NCBI RefSeq assembly: GCF_019578655.1
Contig: NC_063256.1
Span: forward strand, 20,188,005-20,252,004
Source of the DNA: Ricinus communis
Lineage: Eukaryota; Streptophyta; Magnoliopsida; Malpighiales; Euphorbiaceae
Length of the DNA stretch: 64,000 nt
Direction of reading: 5' to 3'
Shown here: positions 42,274-54,395 of the stretch, one piece after another
Layout of the letters: every line of letters starts with the position of its first letter
Position numbering within the stretch: the first letter of the stretch is position 1
The notes under the pieces: model-generated
What the model saw: the letters and a program-made list of their open reading frames with translations, nothing else
Told to the model about the DNA's origin: nothing
Databases searched by the model: none
Program-made: the position numbers and the translations under genes

Positions 42274-42984
42274 GGGAATAAACCCTAGAAATTAAAATTG
42301 GGGATTTAGGAAATTGCTCTTGGTTTAGTAATTGGGTATGCTAGTTTCGGGTCATCTCTTTAGAGGTTTAGTATTAAGTCACCGCCTGTACCAAGAGGAG
42401 CACTGCCCGCCGATCATCTAATCTGGAAAGTCTGATTGCTAGAACCCTAGCGTGTGAGTCTCACACGCCCAAACAGGTTGCAGCGCTCTTGTTCATGCGC
42501 CAGCACATAGAGGCATGTGGGTCACTGAAACTTTTCTCAGTAAATTTTGCTAACCTCGCCTTATCCTCTATCATCCATATTTGTCATTGGTTTTATGAAA
42601 ATACAAACGGTTGAAACCTTTAATACAGGTTTTGATTTCTTTTATTTTTTATTTTGTTTGGTCCATTTTTTGCCTTAATTATTTAAAGTACGGATGATAA
42701 GAAATAAGTAATTATGCCTTAGATAGTTCCCGTAGGAATAAAAATAACAAACATAAACTTAATTATTCTAACTATTTTGATTAGAGTAAATCTGTGGGTC
42801 TTTATTTGCGAAGCATTGATATGGATCACGATATGACTGATGATCCATCAAAAGATGAATCTAAACAAACTTGGCTATGCGAAGATGCTCGTTTCTTCAT
42901 TTGTGTCTTACAACAATATGTCACCTGCTACTTGTTCTTTTATTACATCTCTCGATTTTATATATATTCCTAAAATTGTTTAAG
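42274..42984 (+). other. Copia F internal remnant
   Basis: No frame of note. Includes a perfect palindrome CGTGTGAGTCTCACACG (42451-42467) and, from 42780, scraps of the Ser/Pro linker before RT. Most gag, protease and integrase coding is missing. Confidence 0.5.
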
Positions 42985-43384
42985 AAGCCCTAGCCCGTCC
43001 TATATGGCATAATATTATGGCAAAGGAGATGAATGCTTTACATGGTAATGGTACTTGGAACTTAGTAGATTTACCTATAGGGAAGAAGGATATTGGGTGT
43101 AAATGGGTTTTTGTAGTGAAAGTGAATCCTAATGGGTCATTTGCTCATTTGAAAGCTCGTCTTATAGCAAAGGGATATATGCCTAAATTTATGGAGTTGA
43201 TTATTCTCACACTTTTTCACCTGTTGCTAAGTTTACTTCTGTCCGGTTATTCATATCTATAGTAGCCATTCACAATTGGCCTATCCATCAATTAGACATT
43301 ATCCATGCTTTTCTTCATGGAGATCTTGAAGAGGAGTTGTATATGGAGCAACCTCCTAATTTTGTTGCTCAAGGGGAGTATGGG
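42985..43384 (+). pseudogene. Copia F reverse transcriptase, N-terminal part
   Basis: EALARPIWHNIMAKEMNALH, NGTWNLVDLPIGKKDIGCKW, VFVVKVNPNGSFAHLKARLI, AKGY, then after a frameshift SPVAKFTSVRLFISIVAIHN, WPIHQLDIIHAFLHGDLEEE (first Asp in LDIxxAFLHG; consensus LDVKNAFLHG) and LYMEQPPNFVAQGEYG. The C-terminal half lies beyond the SIRE-2 insertion and is not seen. Confidence 0.87.
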
Positions 43385-44534
43385 TGTTGATCTAAGGTGC
43401 AATTGATTTCTATTTTGATGCTAACAACCAAATTAACTATCATTGAGTGTCTATATGACAGAGCATCAAAGGAACCAAGTCTATTCCAAACATTCTTTAA
43501 CCTTAAAGCAAATCTTGTAAATTTACCTCAAAAGCGCAAGGGTGCCCTAAAGGCGCGGGGGCGCTTTTCATAAGGTCATAAGTTTACAAGACGTTGAAAA
43601 GTCCACCTAACAGAAGCCCAATCATCTCATGAAACTCGGTAGTCAAAGTGTCAAAGCTCCAAGAAGTGCGAGGGTGCCTCACTTTAGGTGTTGAGACAAA
43701 TTATGGCAAATGATAGCACGATGAGAAGCGTGAGGGCGCTTCTAGGCGTGATCAAGGCAAGCGTGAGGATGATATTGTGGCGCAGGGGTGGCTTTTACAA
43801 TTAATGCAATCTTAATAACCATTGAGACGGTAGCCACCCTATCAGTGCCACGTGGCTGGAGCCGTTGGATTCCAACATCACTTTTTAGAAAGCGGAAGCG
43901 TACTTAGGAAGCGTAGGGGCGCTTTCCATGACTTTAGGCAATTTTTGCCAAGTCATCAAGTATTGCATTGTAGGAGTTTTGGCCCTACTATAATGTCTCT
44001 AAAAGGTTGGTATAAGTATAAATATCCCTTTTAAAGACATAACAACCAAGTGTGTGTGTTAAATATACTAAAACTCTTACAATTTTATTTCTCAACTTCT
44101 TACATTCATTTTATTTCTTTGTAAAGTGTATTAAGTTGAAATCTTTATTCAATTAAACTTAGAAAGGGTTGTTGTTTGAGCCTAGGTATTAAAAACACAA
44201 GAAATTGGTTGTTGACTAGCCATTAGTACTCAAGGGTTAAGAGACTTAGTGAGAGTTTGATACACTAAGGGGAAGAGGTTTAGTGTGAATTTTGAAAATA
44301 CCAAGTTGTGGGTGAACTTGTAAAACCCAAGGTTGTAATCAAAATGATTATAGTGAAATACTTAAGTGTGATCTTTAGGAGTGGACATAGGGAGGTTGGT
44401 TTCTGAACATAAATCCCTTATGTAGACTTCTCTAACCCTTAATCTCTTAATCCTTTTTATTTTTACCTAAAGCCTCTTACTTCCGCAATTTAAGGTCACC
44501 AATTCAACCCCCATCTTGGTTTCAAGGGACAACA
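43385..44534 (+). repeat. SIRE-2 5' LTR
   Basis: TGTTGATCTAAGG to CAAGGGACAACA, 1150 bases; matches 27386-28494. U3 has repeated AAGCGCAAGGGTGC / GCGCGGGGGCGCTTTT motifs (43533-43920). Confidence 0.9.
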
Positions 44535-44536
44535 AG

Positions 44537-44549
44537 TGGTATCAAAGGC
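44537..44549 (+). other. Primer-binding site, initiator tRNA-Met (SIRE-2)
   Basis: TGGTATCAAAGGC two bases after the LTR; copia consensus with one or two changes. Confidence 0.8.
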
Positions 44550-44588
44550 AAGTCACTCTCATTAAGCTTAATTGTGAGTGCAAAGATC

Positions 44589-46430
44589 ATGGCAACCAAC
44601 GATGAAGCCCAACATCTTAAGCCATTCTTCGACGGATCCAATTATGCCTTCTGGAAATTTTGTATGGAAATATATTTGGATTCCTATAGCATTGAAGTAT
44701 GGGATTATCTAATGATGGAATGAAAAGCTTCCACCGAAATAAAGAATGGGGAAGAAAGGATTCTCCCTAAAGAAGAATGGGTTGATGCCCACAAGAAGCA
44801 CAACCACAAGAACAAGTAAGCAATGGCTATACTTGTGAGTTGTCTCTCTAAAGAAGAATATGGGAGAGTGCAACATTGCACCACAACTCATCAAATTTGA
44901 ACTACCTTGGAGAACTACTATGAAGGCACGAAACAATTAAAATCAAGGAAGATCCAAATGTACGTCACTGAGTATGAAATGTTCAAAATGAAGTCTAATG
45001 AGTCTGTCACCGACATGACAAATAGACTTACCACCATCATCAACAACATGAGAAAGCTTGAAAGCACTGTGAGCTAGCACTGAAGAAGCAAATGAAGACT
45101 TAGGAAAAATTCCTACATATGTGCTTATAGGTAAGCTTCTAACTCATGAGATTCTCTTGTGAGGATGAAGTAGATAGAGATTGTGCGAAGAAGAAAGCCC
45201 TAGCTCTCAAAGCTAGCACTAGAGCATAAGATGCAGTTGACATTCCAAGTGATGATGAAGAACAAAGGGAAGTTGTAAGTGAGAGTGATGATGTGGCACT
45301 CATCACTAAGCATGTCAAGAAGGTACTTAAAGCAAAGAGAAGAAGAAGCAACAAGCCCTTCACAAGCAAAAAGACCTTCTCCAAATCAAGAATAAGTAAG
45401 GACAAGAAGGAGAAAGTCACTTGCTACAAGTGTGGAAAGTAAGGGCATATAAAACCAGAATGTCCAAAGTACTTGAAGAGGAAGAATGGAGACAAAGAAA
45501 AGAAAAAGGGATTGAAGGCTACTTGGAGTGCTGCATTTTTATCCTCTAATAATGAAAGTGAAAGGGAAGAGGAGGCAAATCTTTTCATAGCCAACATGGA
45601 AGAATCCCAAGAGGTATGCTCTACTTCTCATTCTTGTGATTCTTCTTCTTCATATTCATCTTCTCATTCTTTTGGTGATGAGTTATTGGATGATGAGGAC
45701 GAGTTTGCCAAAACATGCTTTCAAAATTAAACTTTTATAAAAATAAATGTTCTTGCTTGGAGGGAGACCTTAAAATTTCAAAGAAGGAAATTGCCTCCTT
45801 AAAAACCTCCAATAATGACTTGAGGAAGTCATTTGGATGATGTTTCAAAAGAAAAGTTTTCTAAAGAAAATAACTCTTTGAAAAATGAAGTTAAAGAACT
45901 TAGAAACTCAATTTTAAAATTTCACAAAGGGAAGGAGTCTCTTGACACCCTAGTTGTGTCTTAAAGACCTCCCCTTGTGAGACATGTACTTGGGTTCAAA
46001 GCTGCTTCATCATCCTCATCTCACAACGCAATCTTTGTTAAAGCCACTTAATCTCAAGCATTAGAAAGAAATGCAATTGGAGTTTCAAAAAGCAATACAC
46101 ATACTAGACCTCCCATTGCAAAGACTAAGCCAAGAGGAATAAAGTATGCATTTATATATAAGAACACAAATTTTGGTAAACCTTGTTCATATATTTGTAA
46201 TAGTAATCATATGAGGTCCAAACCTCAAGCAAAAGTGGCTAAGAAGACCAATCCAAACTCTATTAAGAGTTCTAAGGTCACTTGCCACTATTGTATGAGA
46301 ATTGGACACATTAATGTAAAATGCAAAATAAGAAAAATTCATCTTTTCATGAGTGAGTCGTTCAATGCTAATCCCAAAGGACCCAACTTTGTTTGGGTAC
46401 CTAAAACCAAGTAAATTTGACTCCTTTTTG
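44589..46430 (+). pseudogene. SIRE-2 gag
   Basis: Start MATNDEAQHLKPFFDGSNYA at 44589 with the usual copia gag opening (F-D-G-x-N-Y-x-x-W, here NYAFWKFCMEIYLDS). YEMFKMKSNESVTDMTNRLT follows at about 44965. Knuckle 1 CYKCGK-GHIKPEC (45422-45463, with a stop inside) and knuckle 2 CHYCMRIGHINVKC (46280-46322) are both recognisable. Ser-rich stretch at 45600-45680. Stops at 44720, 44817 and others. Confidence 0.87.
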
Positions 46431-46652
46431 CAGGTGTGTCTTAAATCCACAAGAACAAATCTTTGGCATATTGATAGTGGATGCTCAAGGCACATGATGA
46501 GTGACAAGAGTCTTTTTGTAGATGTCAAGGACTACAAAGGAGGCAAAATAACTTTTGGAAAGGATGCTAAGGGTAAGGTAATTGGTATCAGATCCATTGA
46601 TAAGGATAATAAATCTTTTATTGATGATGTTTTCCTAGTGGATGGTTTGCAA
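46431..46652 (+). pseudogene. SIRE-2 protease, truncated
   Basis: NLWHIDSGCSRHMMSDKSLF keeps the DSG active site (46470-46485); KGGKITFGKDAKGKV and FIDDVFLVDGLQ follow before homology ends. Confidence 0.85.
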
Positions 46653-47342
46653 ACTAATGAAAACTGAATGTAAGAATAGTAATAAAATTAAAAATTATAA
46701 AAAGAATGAGATAGAGATTGATATTATTAAACTCGCAAGTTTTCACCGTAATATAGATTCACAAATCTCAAGAGAAAATTAAATTTAGAGACAGGGTTTC
46801 AAATTTTTTAAATGTTTAGATGAAAAAAAAACTTTGTATGCTCCTTTTCTTGCTCTCCTATCTAAGAACTTTACTTTCTTCTTCTATTTACAGGAGAAGC
46901 AAATCCTAGGATTTTGAGATGATAATTACTAAATAATACTTAAGGATATTAAAATTCAATTGTAAGTGATAAATATTGATAATATCAAATAAAAAATCCT
47001 TTAAAATTAATCTGATAATTATCTTATTAATTGAAGATAAATATATTATTATCTTTAAAAATTCTAATTTTGATCCAAATTTTAAATATTCTTAAGATTT
47101 GATCTAGATTTTGATAATTTTCAAGATTTTGGCCCATTAAAAAATGTTTGACTAATTTCTAAAGATTTTTGGCCTTATTAAAAAGTATTTGACCAAATGT
47201 CAAAATTTAAGTCAATCAAGACTAATACAATACCTAACTTTCACTTTTAAACCTCCGTGAGATTCGACAAATATAATGAATTTCTATCATTGGATTTTCC
47301 ATAATTCCCTTGATATCTATATCGAAAAAATGGATACTGCCA
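46653..47342 (-). repeat. Tat M2 3' LTR remnant
   Basis: On minus begins TGGCAGTATCCATTTTTTCG at 47342, homologous to the LTR starts at 56698 (minus) and 41239 (plus). It runs to about 46653, where SIRE-2 protease begins. Confidence 0.78.
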
Positions 47343-47358
47343 GTTTGCCCCCTGTTTG
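47343..47358 (-). other. Polypurine tract of Tat M2
   Basis: AAACAGGGGGCAAAC on minus, immediately before the 3' LTR start. Confidence 0.7.
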
Positions 47359-47675
47359 TTGAGATTTTATAAGCATGTGTATGATTAAATAAATCGAGAC
47401 AAATCATAAATATCAAGGATACCGTAAAAATGATATGAGTTGTAGAAGCTTCACTTTGTAAACCTGTGATATCTCGAAGACCTCCCTCCAAGTAAACTGT
47501 GTGCGGAGAATTCCTCCAGCTTTCTAGTGCAGATTATCTATCTGGCTTGAATTAGGGACTTCACTCGTCATATCTTGAAGACCTCCCCTCAAAGTAAACA
47601 TATGCAAAGACTTTCCTCTAGCTTTATGGTCTTTTCTTCTAAAACTGATATAATATAGATTTTCTATCTAGCTTC

Positions 47676-47870
47676 GATTTAGGGACCACGCCTATCTGAG
47701 TTAGGGACTATGCCTATTTGATTTAGAGACTACGCCAATCTGATTAAGAACTACGCTCGTCTAATTAGGGACCATGCTTATTTAATTCAGGGACTACGCC
47801 TATTTGATTTAGGGACCATGTCCGCTGATTTGGTGAGCCATGCCCGCTGATTAAAAGACCACCTCCTGTT
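47676..47870. repeat. 22-bp tandem array, about nine copies
   Basis: Unit GATTTAGGGACYAYGCCTAT plus two bases; starts at 47676, 47698, 47720, 47742, 47763, 47784, 47806, 47827, 47849. Copies differ by a few bases; three units are 21 bp. Confidence 0.88.
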
Positions 47871-48091
47871 GATTTGCATTTGCAGAGACTTCCCTCTAGC
47901 TTCTTGATAAATTTCTATTTCATAATGTAATTATGTTGTAATTTTTGCTTCGAGTTATGATTTGATAAATTCTCCACTTCCGAGTGTTCAACCGGTATGT
48001 TCTTTATTTTCTTGGATATCTTCCTCTTCGGGATGTGTGTTGATTCTTTAAAATTTAAATTGATTCTCTATTTTTGAAAAATAGGCTAGTG

Positions 48092-48261
48092 ATCTTCCAC
48101 TTTGGAAAGTAAACTAATATCTTCCATTGATTGTGTTCCACTTCAAAATGATGATATTCCACTTCGGGTAGTAAATTGATTTTCCACTTCGGGGAATGAG
48201 CTAATCATCTTCCACTTCGGGATGTAAACGTATGAGCTTTCGCTTCGGAAAGTAAACCGAT
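48092..48261. repeat. Irregular array of TTCCACTTCGG units, about six copies
   Basis: TTCCACTTCGGGA..AGTAAA with unit lengths of roughly 25-37 bases; more decayed relatives at 47970 and 48020. Confidence 0.75.
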
Positions 48262-48430
48262 TGTAGTTCAATACATGTTCAGCTAGATTCTTATTCATCG
48301 AACTTTTCTTCATTTCCTATTACAGGTTATGTACATATACAAGTGTACATATGTTATATTAAGCAAAAAGTAATGACTGTGCGTAATATGCATGTTATGT
48401 ATGACATGTATTGCATTTCTAAAATGCATC

Positions 48431-48850
48431 CTTTAATTTGGACAGAGGCATTCTGATGCTCTCTAATAAGTTGCCCCTGCATTCTTTAGTCCAAAAGGTA
48501 TAACCTTCTAGCAGTACGTACCCCATTCGGTGATGAACACCATCTTCAACTTGTCCACTACTACCATCATGATCTAGTTGTATCCAGAGAACCCATCAGT
48601 GAAGGAATACTTGAAGCGGCACAATCGACTATCACATCTATGTGAGGAAGGAAAAAATTGTCCTTAGGGCATGCCTTGTTCAGGTCCCGATAATCCACAC
48701 ATATCCTTACTCTTTCATCCTTCTTCGGGACTAGGACAATATTTGCCAGCCATTTAGGATAGTCGACTATATCAAGTAAATTAGCCTTCACCTACTTCGC
48801 GACTTCCTCTTGGATCTTCTCTGCCCATTCCGGTCTCAGTCTTCTCATCT
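48431..48850 (-). pseudogene. Tat M2 reverse transcriptase, N-terminal part
   Basis: 48791-48567: MKANLLDIVDYPKWLANIVL, VPKKDERVRICVDYRDLNKA, CPKDNFFLPHIDVIVD, keeping YRDLNKACPKD where M1 has YWDLNKACFKD. After a frameshift the frame reaches the region before YLDD and ends near 48431, joined to 3' UTR sequence. Confidence 0.83.
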
Positions 48851-48851
48851 T

Positions 48852-49447
48852 CTACTTAATAGACCTGACGTGCGGATAAGTTAGAATGTGATGCTCTGTT
48901 TTCTTTTCTAGCCTTGGCATGTCGTCGTAGGACCAAGTAAATACTGATTTTCTTCTTTTAATTATTTTTTCAAATTCTCTCCTCTCCTCAAGAGTTATTT
49001 CATCAGCTATCAAAATATTCCTTGGATTTGCATTTGTGCCTAAATTAAATGAATCTATTTGAATGGAATTAATGTCAAACATGCACATGTCATGATTATT
49101 AAAATACAGACTACCATCAAGAAAAACATTGCACAAGTAAGCAAAATTATAGTTTATATCATTGATCTTTGAAGGAAAAGAAACATCATCCTCATAAAGA
49201 TTGGATGTTATTACATCATCATAGAATACATCAATCATATTTTCCTCTATTAGAGTAGCTAGCTCCTATTGACTAAGCTTTTCAGGCAGACAGATGGACT
49301 CTGCCATCTTCAGCTCTTCTACCTTGGAGGTAACTTTCTCATAAAAATCTCCTTGATACTCAATTCAACCATCTTGTCGATGATCAGATGCTTGAATATC
49401 TCAAATCCCGACACCTCAGTCCCAACTACTATAACAGGTTTGACTTG
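48852..49447 (-). pseudogene. Tat M2 protease-RT linker, distal part
   Basis: 49238-48852: DINYNFAYLCNVFLDGSLYF, NNHDMCMFDINSIQIDSFNL, NILIADEITLEERREFEKII and FTWSYDDMPRLEKKTEHHIL, the conserved block before RT. The host frame is interrupted by the solo LTR at 49448. Confidence 0.75.
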
Positions 49448-50923
49448 ATGGTTGCTATCTATGCAGCTACAATCTAAAGCAGTGTACATATCGATGTAGT
49501 CTAGCACTAATGGCGAGTATCAAGGTTGTATTCCTCGGAAAAGTGAAAGCCCAGAGTTACTCCTTTGTTCTTTGTTATATTAACCTAAAATGAGTGATAA
49601 AAAATTTCTAAACTAACTAATAGCTACAAGCTAAGTTATAAGGGAGATGCAGGAGTAAATGGATAAATGAAATAACCTAGACAAGAAAGCAAACCCAAAG
49701 GGAACCTAAACTAGTTGGCAATCAAACAAAAGATAAAGGATTGATGACTCCAATTATGCTACCCGTGGATGAATTCTTAACTGAATTCGGTTTCTCTCTC
49801 GAGATAACCGAATTTCTAAACTTAATAACCTAAAGTTGGAATCTCTTCCTAACGATTGATTCTTAAATTAGCATTAAGCTTTAATCCGCCTCTATTAAGC
49901 TTTGTTAATTCTTAATCCGGCTAGTTAATTATCCTTATCTCTAAGTGATTATTAACCAGTTCTTGCTATTCAAAATTCCAATTGCCAAATGGACTTCTCA
50001 ATCATATAAAGCAATCTAAACACCACAATTCACAACGTCTCATGAATAATGCATTATCTTATTAATACTGAAAGCAAGAAGAATACAAAACTAACTCAAA
50101 CAATCCAACAATATAACATTAAGCCAACATAGTAAAGAAATCCCAATGGATTTAATCAATCTAGCTAAACATGTTCATTATCAAAACCTACAAGAATTCA
50201 ATTACAACAATGAGTAAAGGTAGAGAAACCTGATTACACCCTTGGATGAAAGTAAACAGCCCCAATTCCTCTTGCTCGAATTTAATCGATTCTTGTTCCT
50301 CTTGCTCAAATTGAAACTAATCAACGAACCTCGCCCAATCTTCAATCTTTGAAGGGAATCCAATTGAAACCTTGGTCCAAGTCTCCTTTTTCTTTGGTTC
50401 CAGCTCAGAAACCCCTTAGAGAGAGAAAAATTAGGGTTTGGGACGTTCTCCCCCTTTTTTTTTCTTTCCTCTTGCCCTTTCTTTTAATTAATTCGTCCTA
50501 TCGCCGCGAACATGACCGTGTTGATGCCCGTGTTAGGAAAACTGGCTGGTGTTGATGGGCGTGTTTTGAACACGGTCCCGTGCTAATGCTCGTGTTACTC
50601 TCTGTGGTCGTGCTCCTTAACGCTTCTTTCTCTTTGATATGAATGCACCCAACACGGCCCGTTTTGGTGCCCGTATTGGGAACACGGCTAGTGTTAAAAC
50701 CAACACGGCTATGTTCAGATTAGGGATGCGCGAACTCGACTTGTTTCGGCAACTTTGAGGTCCAATTCTGCTCTAATTCTTCTCGTTATCACTCTTTGAC
50801 TTCTTTTGGACCTAAAGCACATAAACAAACGCATAGGGTGAGTGTTGGGACCAATTCACATCCAAATGTACATAAATTCTGCCTTAAAAACCCCATTTAG
50901 ATGTGTGTATTCTATGCACATCA
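49448..50923 (-). repeat. Solo Athila LTR E1 (minus) in Tat M2
   Basis: Plus-strand ends are TGATGG... and ...GCACATCA; on minus it is a full 1476-base LTR of the same subfamily as E2 (56744-58179) and related to the Athila A LTR. The empty site is preserved in M1 at about 36290 (CAGGTTTGGGCTCCTAAAC). Flanks now read TGACT and GCTCC, so the duplication has decayed. U3 palindromes at 50505-50720. Confidence 0.85.
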
Positions 50924-51900
50924 GCTCCCTAGAGTAGGGCTTGTACTCTTAGACAAAAATGTCTTTTAGAGTCTTACCGTTTGGTTTGCCATCGTCTTCC
51001 TCTTCGTGGTAACCCAGCCCATATTGAGTTTTCTGTCCTTTGAAGTTCGGCAGCTTTGTGATACCCTTTCGATTCTTTTCCAGCCCCATTCAAGGTATGA
51101 AGTCCATTTTCTTGAACATGTTGGCTACTTTAGCATACATGTAGTCCTTGTAGATAACAATAACTTGGAATCCAATAAGGGCTTCTGGCTCCTTGATAGC
51201 TTTTTAAATGGTCGAGACAACCTTACCACCTTCGGCGTTGATAGTCACTATCTCACCTTCATAAGGGAACTTGACCTTTTGGTGCATAATGGAAGGGACT
51301 CCTCCTAAGGCATGAAACCATGGCCTACCTAATAATAATGCGAAAGTTACTGGGATGTCCAAGAAAGTAAATTCTACCTAGGATTTGATAAGACATGCTT
51401 TTACTAGTGCTAAAAACGTCCCTTCCACGTATCTCTTCATCTCGTCATAGGCTCTTTAACCATGTCTAATGGTTTCAGGTCTTTTATAGTCATCCCTAGC
51501 CTAGGGAGTATGCAAAAGGGACATACATTGATAGCGCACCCATCCTTTACTATCACACATGGAGTTCTTTTCCCTTTCACCTCTGTTGCAATATATAGAG
51601 TCTTATTGTGGTCTCCTTCCTCCAGTAGTAGGTCCTTATCCGAGAAAGTGATCATCTCGGTAGTATTGTTAGTTACCATTTTGATCATCTCCTCAGGTTT
51701 AGCCATTCTGCTGATAGTGATGCTAGACAATACCTGAATTAGAGTCTTCTTGTGATCCAATGAGTGCATCAGCAGCTCCCAAATGTCGGCCTTCTTCTTA
51801 TCTTTCTTCAACTGCTCTAACAACCCTTTGTCTCCTTCTTCTAGTGCTTTCTTGACTTTCTTAAGCTCTTGCACCTTTGTGTCTTCACCCTTATCCATTG
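50924..51900 (-). pseudogene. Tat M2 protease region
   Basis: 51898-51437 is one open frame of 153 codons: KGEDTKVQELKKVKKALEEG, LMHSLDHKKTLIQVLSSITI, TLYIATEVKGKRTPCVIVKD, GCAINVCPFCILPRLGM and IKDLKPLDMV. The active site reads KDGCAINV (family DxGS/A-x-NV). It is more intact than the M1 copy. 51310-51006 on minus holds the downstream KKMDFIPxxxLG-type block. Confidence 0.8.
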
Positions 51901-53935
51901 GCTCAACTTCTTTATCGGAGTCTTTGTCTGCTCAGATATTAATAGCCATAATTGATTTCACATTCATCCTTAAAGCTATACAAGATGTCAATAACCATAA
52001 TTGATTTCTTCTCACCCTCCTTCCATACCTTTAGATGGCAAGATTCACTAGTTGTTTGATCATCATCATCTAATCCCCAACCACTCACCACAATATCCTT
52101 AATTCGAATGTTAGTCGAAGGAGGCCTCAAATATAAGACTTTAAAATTGAATTTGATCGAGGGTTGCCTTAACAAGTCTTCATATTCATACCAAGGAAGT
52201 TGCTCCGCATGCCATTCTCCGCAATCTATTAAGTCTTGAATTTTGTACTTAAGACGATTATATTGATTTATCACATGCCCAAAAATCTGGTGATATTCAC
52301 AATATTGGCCATTGTGAGGGTTAGGACTGCTTCTCGGTAATTAGGGCCTGAGTTCCCGCTCCTTTTTAAATGTTAGAACACTATAGATAATGGTGCCCTC
52401 AACCCGGTGAAGGTTCTTTATGTTCTTTCTAGCTCTAGCTCGGGTTAGGATATGTCTTCGAAAGAGTTCATGAATTCCTCTTCAATAAAGTTAGGGGTGA
52501 TTATAGACACTTGGCTCAAGGGTGATGTATTATTGTAATTTGGTAGTGGGTTTCTTCTAGTGCTAGGCTGGTTCAGGTCGATAAGTTTTTTAGCATCAAT
52601 TATGTCTTGAATTTTGTCCTTTACCCAGATACTATTATCTGTGTGATGGTCGGTGCTTGGTGAAATTTGCAATAAGTGTTAGGCTTGTAACTTGACGCAT
52701 TAGTGGGTTCTTGAGGGTTGTTGGTTGGAGCAAGCAATTGTGTACTAGCCTTTTAAAGATCTTTGAGAGAAGTTGCTTGAAGTTGGAGAACTTCCTTAGT
52801 TGTTGGAAAACATTCAGATCCAAGGTCCTGCTCCCTCTAGCCTGGTAATTCTCCCTTCTATCGGTTCACACATTCTTTCTCTTGCCATTCTCTATTTCTT
52901 TGACCTGAAGCCCGTCACCATATAGGTCCATGAAAGTCTTTAGTCGATCCATCCTTGAAGAATATTTTAGACCACCATACGAACCTGTTCCTTTTACGAA
53001 AGCTTATTCTTTATCAACCCAGCCTTATTCCTCCACCTAATCAAGAAATCAGAGAATGACTCATTTGGCTTTTGCTTGGTGGAATTGAGGTCCCTAATTG
53101 ACACTTCCAAGTGAGTGTTGTAGGTATTGCTTGACAAAAGAATTATAAAAATCATGTCATTTAGCTTCGGCAAATTTTTCTAGTCCGTGATACTAGTTTA
53201 GAGCATGTCCTTCTAAGGACAGTATAAATAGCTTGACAATTTGAGTTTTACTTAGCTAAGTAGTTCCCATGATAGTAACATATTGCTTCATATGAACTTT
53301 CGGGTCACCAGTCCCGTGGAACTTTTTCATTTCGAGCATCCTGAACTTAGCAGTTTTCTTCACCCGTCAAAACTAGCTCTTCGAAATAATAGTTTAGGTC
53401 CAGCATGTTTAGCATCTTGTCAAGCCTAGCACTCAAGCCACTCATAGCTTCATTAGTGGCAAAGGTGGTCTCCTTTTTGGTCTGGTCCAACACAAACTTA
53501 TCAAAGTCCTAAAGGTTCCAAGGTAGTCCTCTCCTAGCAAGGTCTGTAGCATTAGTATTAGCAGCAGTAGTGGCAGTAGTTTCAGCAGCAATTACAGCTG
53601 GATCAATAATAACAGGAGGATTAGCTACTACAAGAGCTATCGAGGTAATTGGGACGACATGTGGGGTTGATTTGTAGCCATTCCAGCCTAAAGTTGTTTG
53701 AGCTCCTCCTGAATCATGCCCCTCAAATCATATATGACAACATTCTTGAGGATCTCAACATCCTACTAATTAGCTCTTTCATTGGCCATTTTAGATGTAG
53801 CTTCAGTCTCGGTCATAGAGGCCCGATGCCTTAGTCTTTCGAGAAGCTCTAGCACGGTTCAGATTCTCAGTGTGATGGGTACTCTCTCTAGCCTTTCACT
53901 ATCTTGTCTCTTCTAACCCAAAGGAGAGTCTATAT
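51901..53935 (-). pseudogene. Tat M2 gag
   Basis: Broken minus frames collinear with M1 gag: 53900-53400 (N-terminal part, Ala/Val-rich), about 53330-52900 (gag core), 52672-52445 with DHHTDNSIWVKDKIQDIIDA (finger-like block with Cys lost) and 52274-51939 with a second RLKYKIQDLID block, then IRIKDIVVSGWGLDDDDQT. Confidence 0.75.
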
Positions 53936-54395
53936 GGCTAAAAAATAAGTGTTACTATGATGCATGTGATGCATGATATGCATCACGTGATATGCATAAA
54001 GACAAGAAAAAGAAAAGGTCGGCGAACATAGAACTATACAAAATGGGTAATGTTTTTTAATATAACTAAGTACTTATAAGGAGAAATATCTCAAATAGCA
54101 AGTAAAATGGGTTCTTAAGGAAAGGATAAGGATAAAAGGCTCCCACAAGTAAAAAGTGTTCTTCCTTGGCTTGACTCCCCACTCAAAGATCCATACCACG
54201 AAGAAAATTCACTCATTACTTGTGAGTGATGGTTAGTCAGTGCTGCAATTTTAAGATTCGAGTGAAACCAATAAACCAGTAACCGACGCCATCGTGGCTA
54301 TTGGGACTAAAAAAAGTAACCATGCAAATGATGCAAGAATCACTCGTTAAATAATAAAATTAAAGACAAAGATATACTGGAATCAGCTTCTCTTA
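53936..54395 (-). other. Tat M2 leader
   Basis: Untranslated leader between PBS and gag. GATGCATGTGATGCATGATATGC-like ATGCAT repeats at about 53960-53990. No gene. Confidence 0.65.

Larger units (their letters stand above)
42105..43384 (+). mobile_element. Short-LTR Ty1/copia element F, 5' LTR to RT
   Basis: A 156-bp LTR, a tRNA-Met PBS, a remnant internal region and part of RT; gag, protease and integrase are mostly gone. The right side is cut by SIRE-2. The short LTR suits the small copia lineages (for example Ale or Ivana types); lineage not resolved. Confidence 0.75.
43385..46652 (+). mobile_element. SIRE-type copia element SIRE-2, 3' part lost
   Basis: 5' LTR, PBS, gag and protease start, inserted in copia F RT; it ends at about 46652 in the protease, where Tat M2's LTR remnant begins. 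It supplies the uninterrupted reference for SIRE-1. Confidence 0.87.
47359..48430 (-). other. Tat M2 3' untranslated region with tandem repeats
   Basis: Non-coding. Three repeat groups: a two-copy unit of about 102 bases (47469 and 47571, ATATCT-GAAGACCTCCC), a 22-bp array (47676-47870) and a 27-bp-type array (48092-48261). Variable 3' UTR arrays are known in Tat elements and can seed satellites. Confidence 0.75.

Noticed and set aside
47676..48261. CRISPR array
   Set aside because: Head-to-tail tandem units without unique spacers, in a plant retrotransposon 3' UTR.
49443..50928. Clean 5-bp duplication around solo LTR E1
   Set aside because: Flanks TGACT and GCTCC do not match; the insertion is supported by the M1 empty site only.
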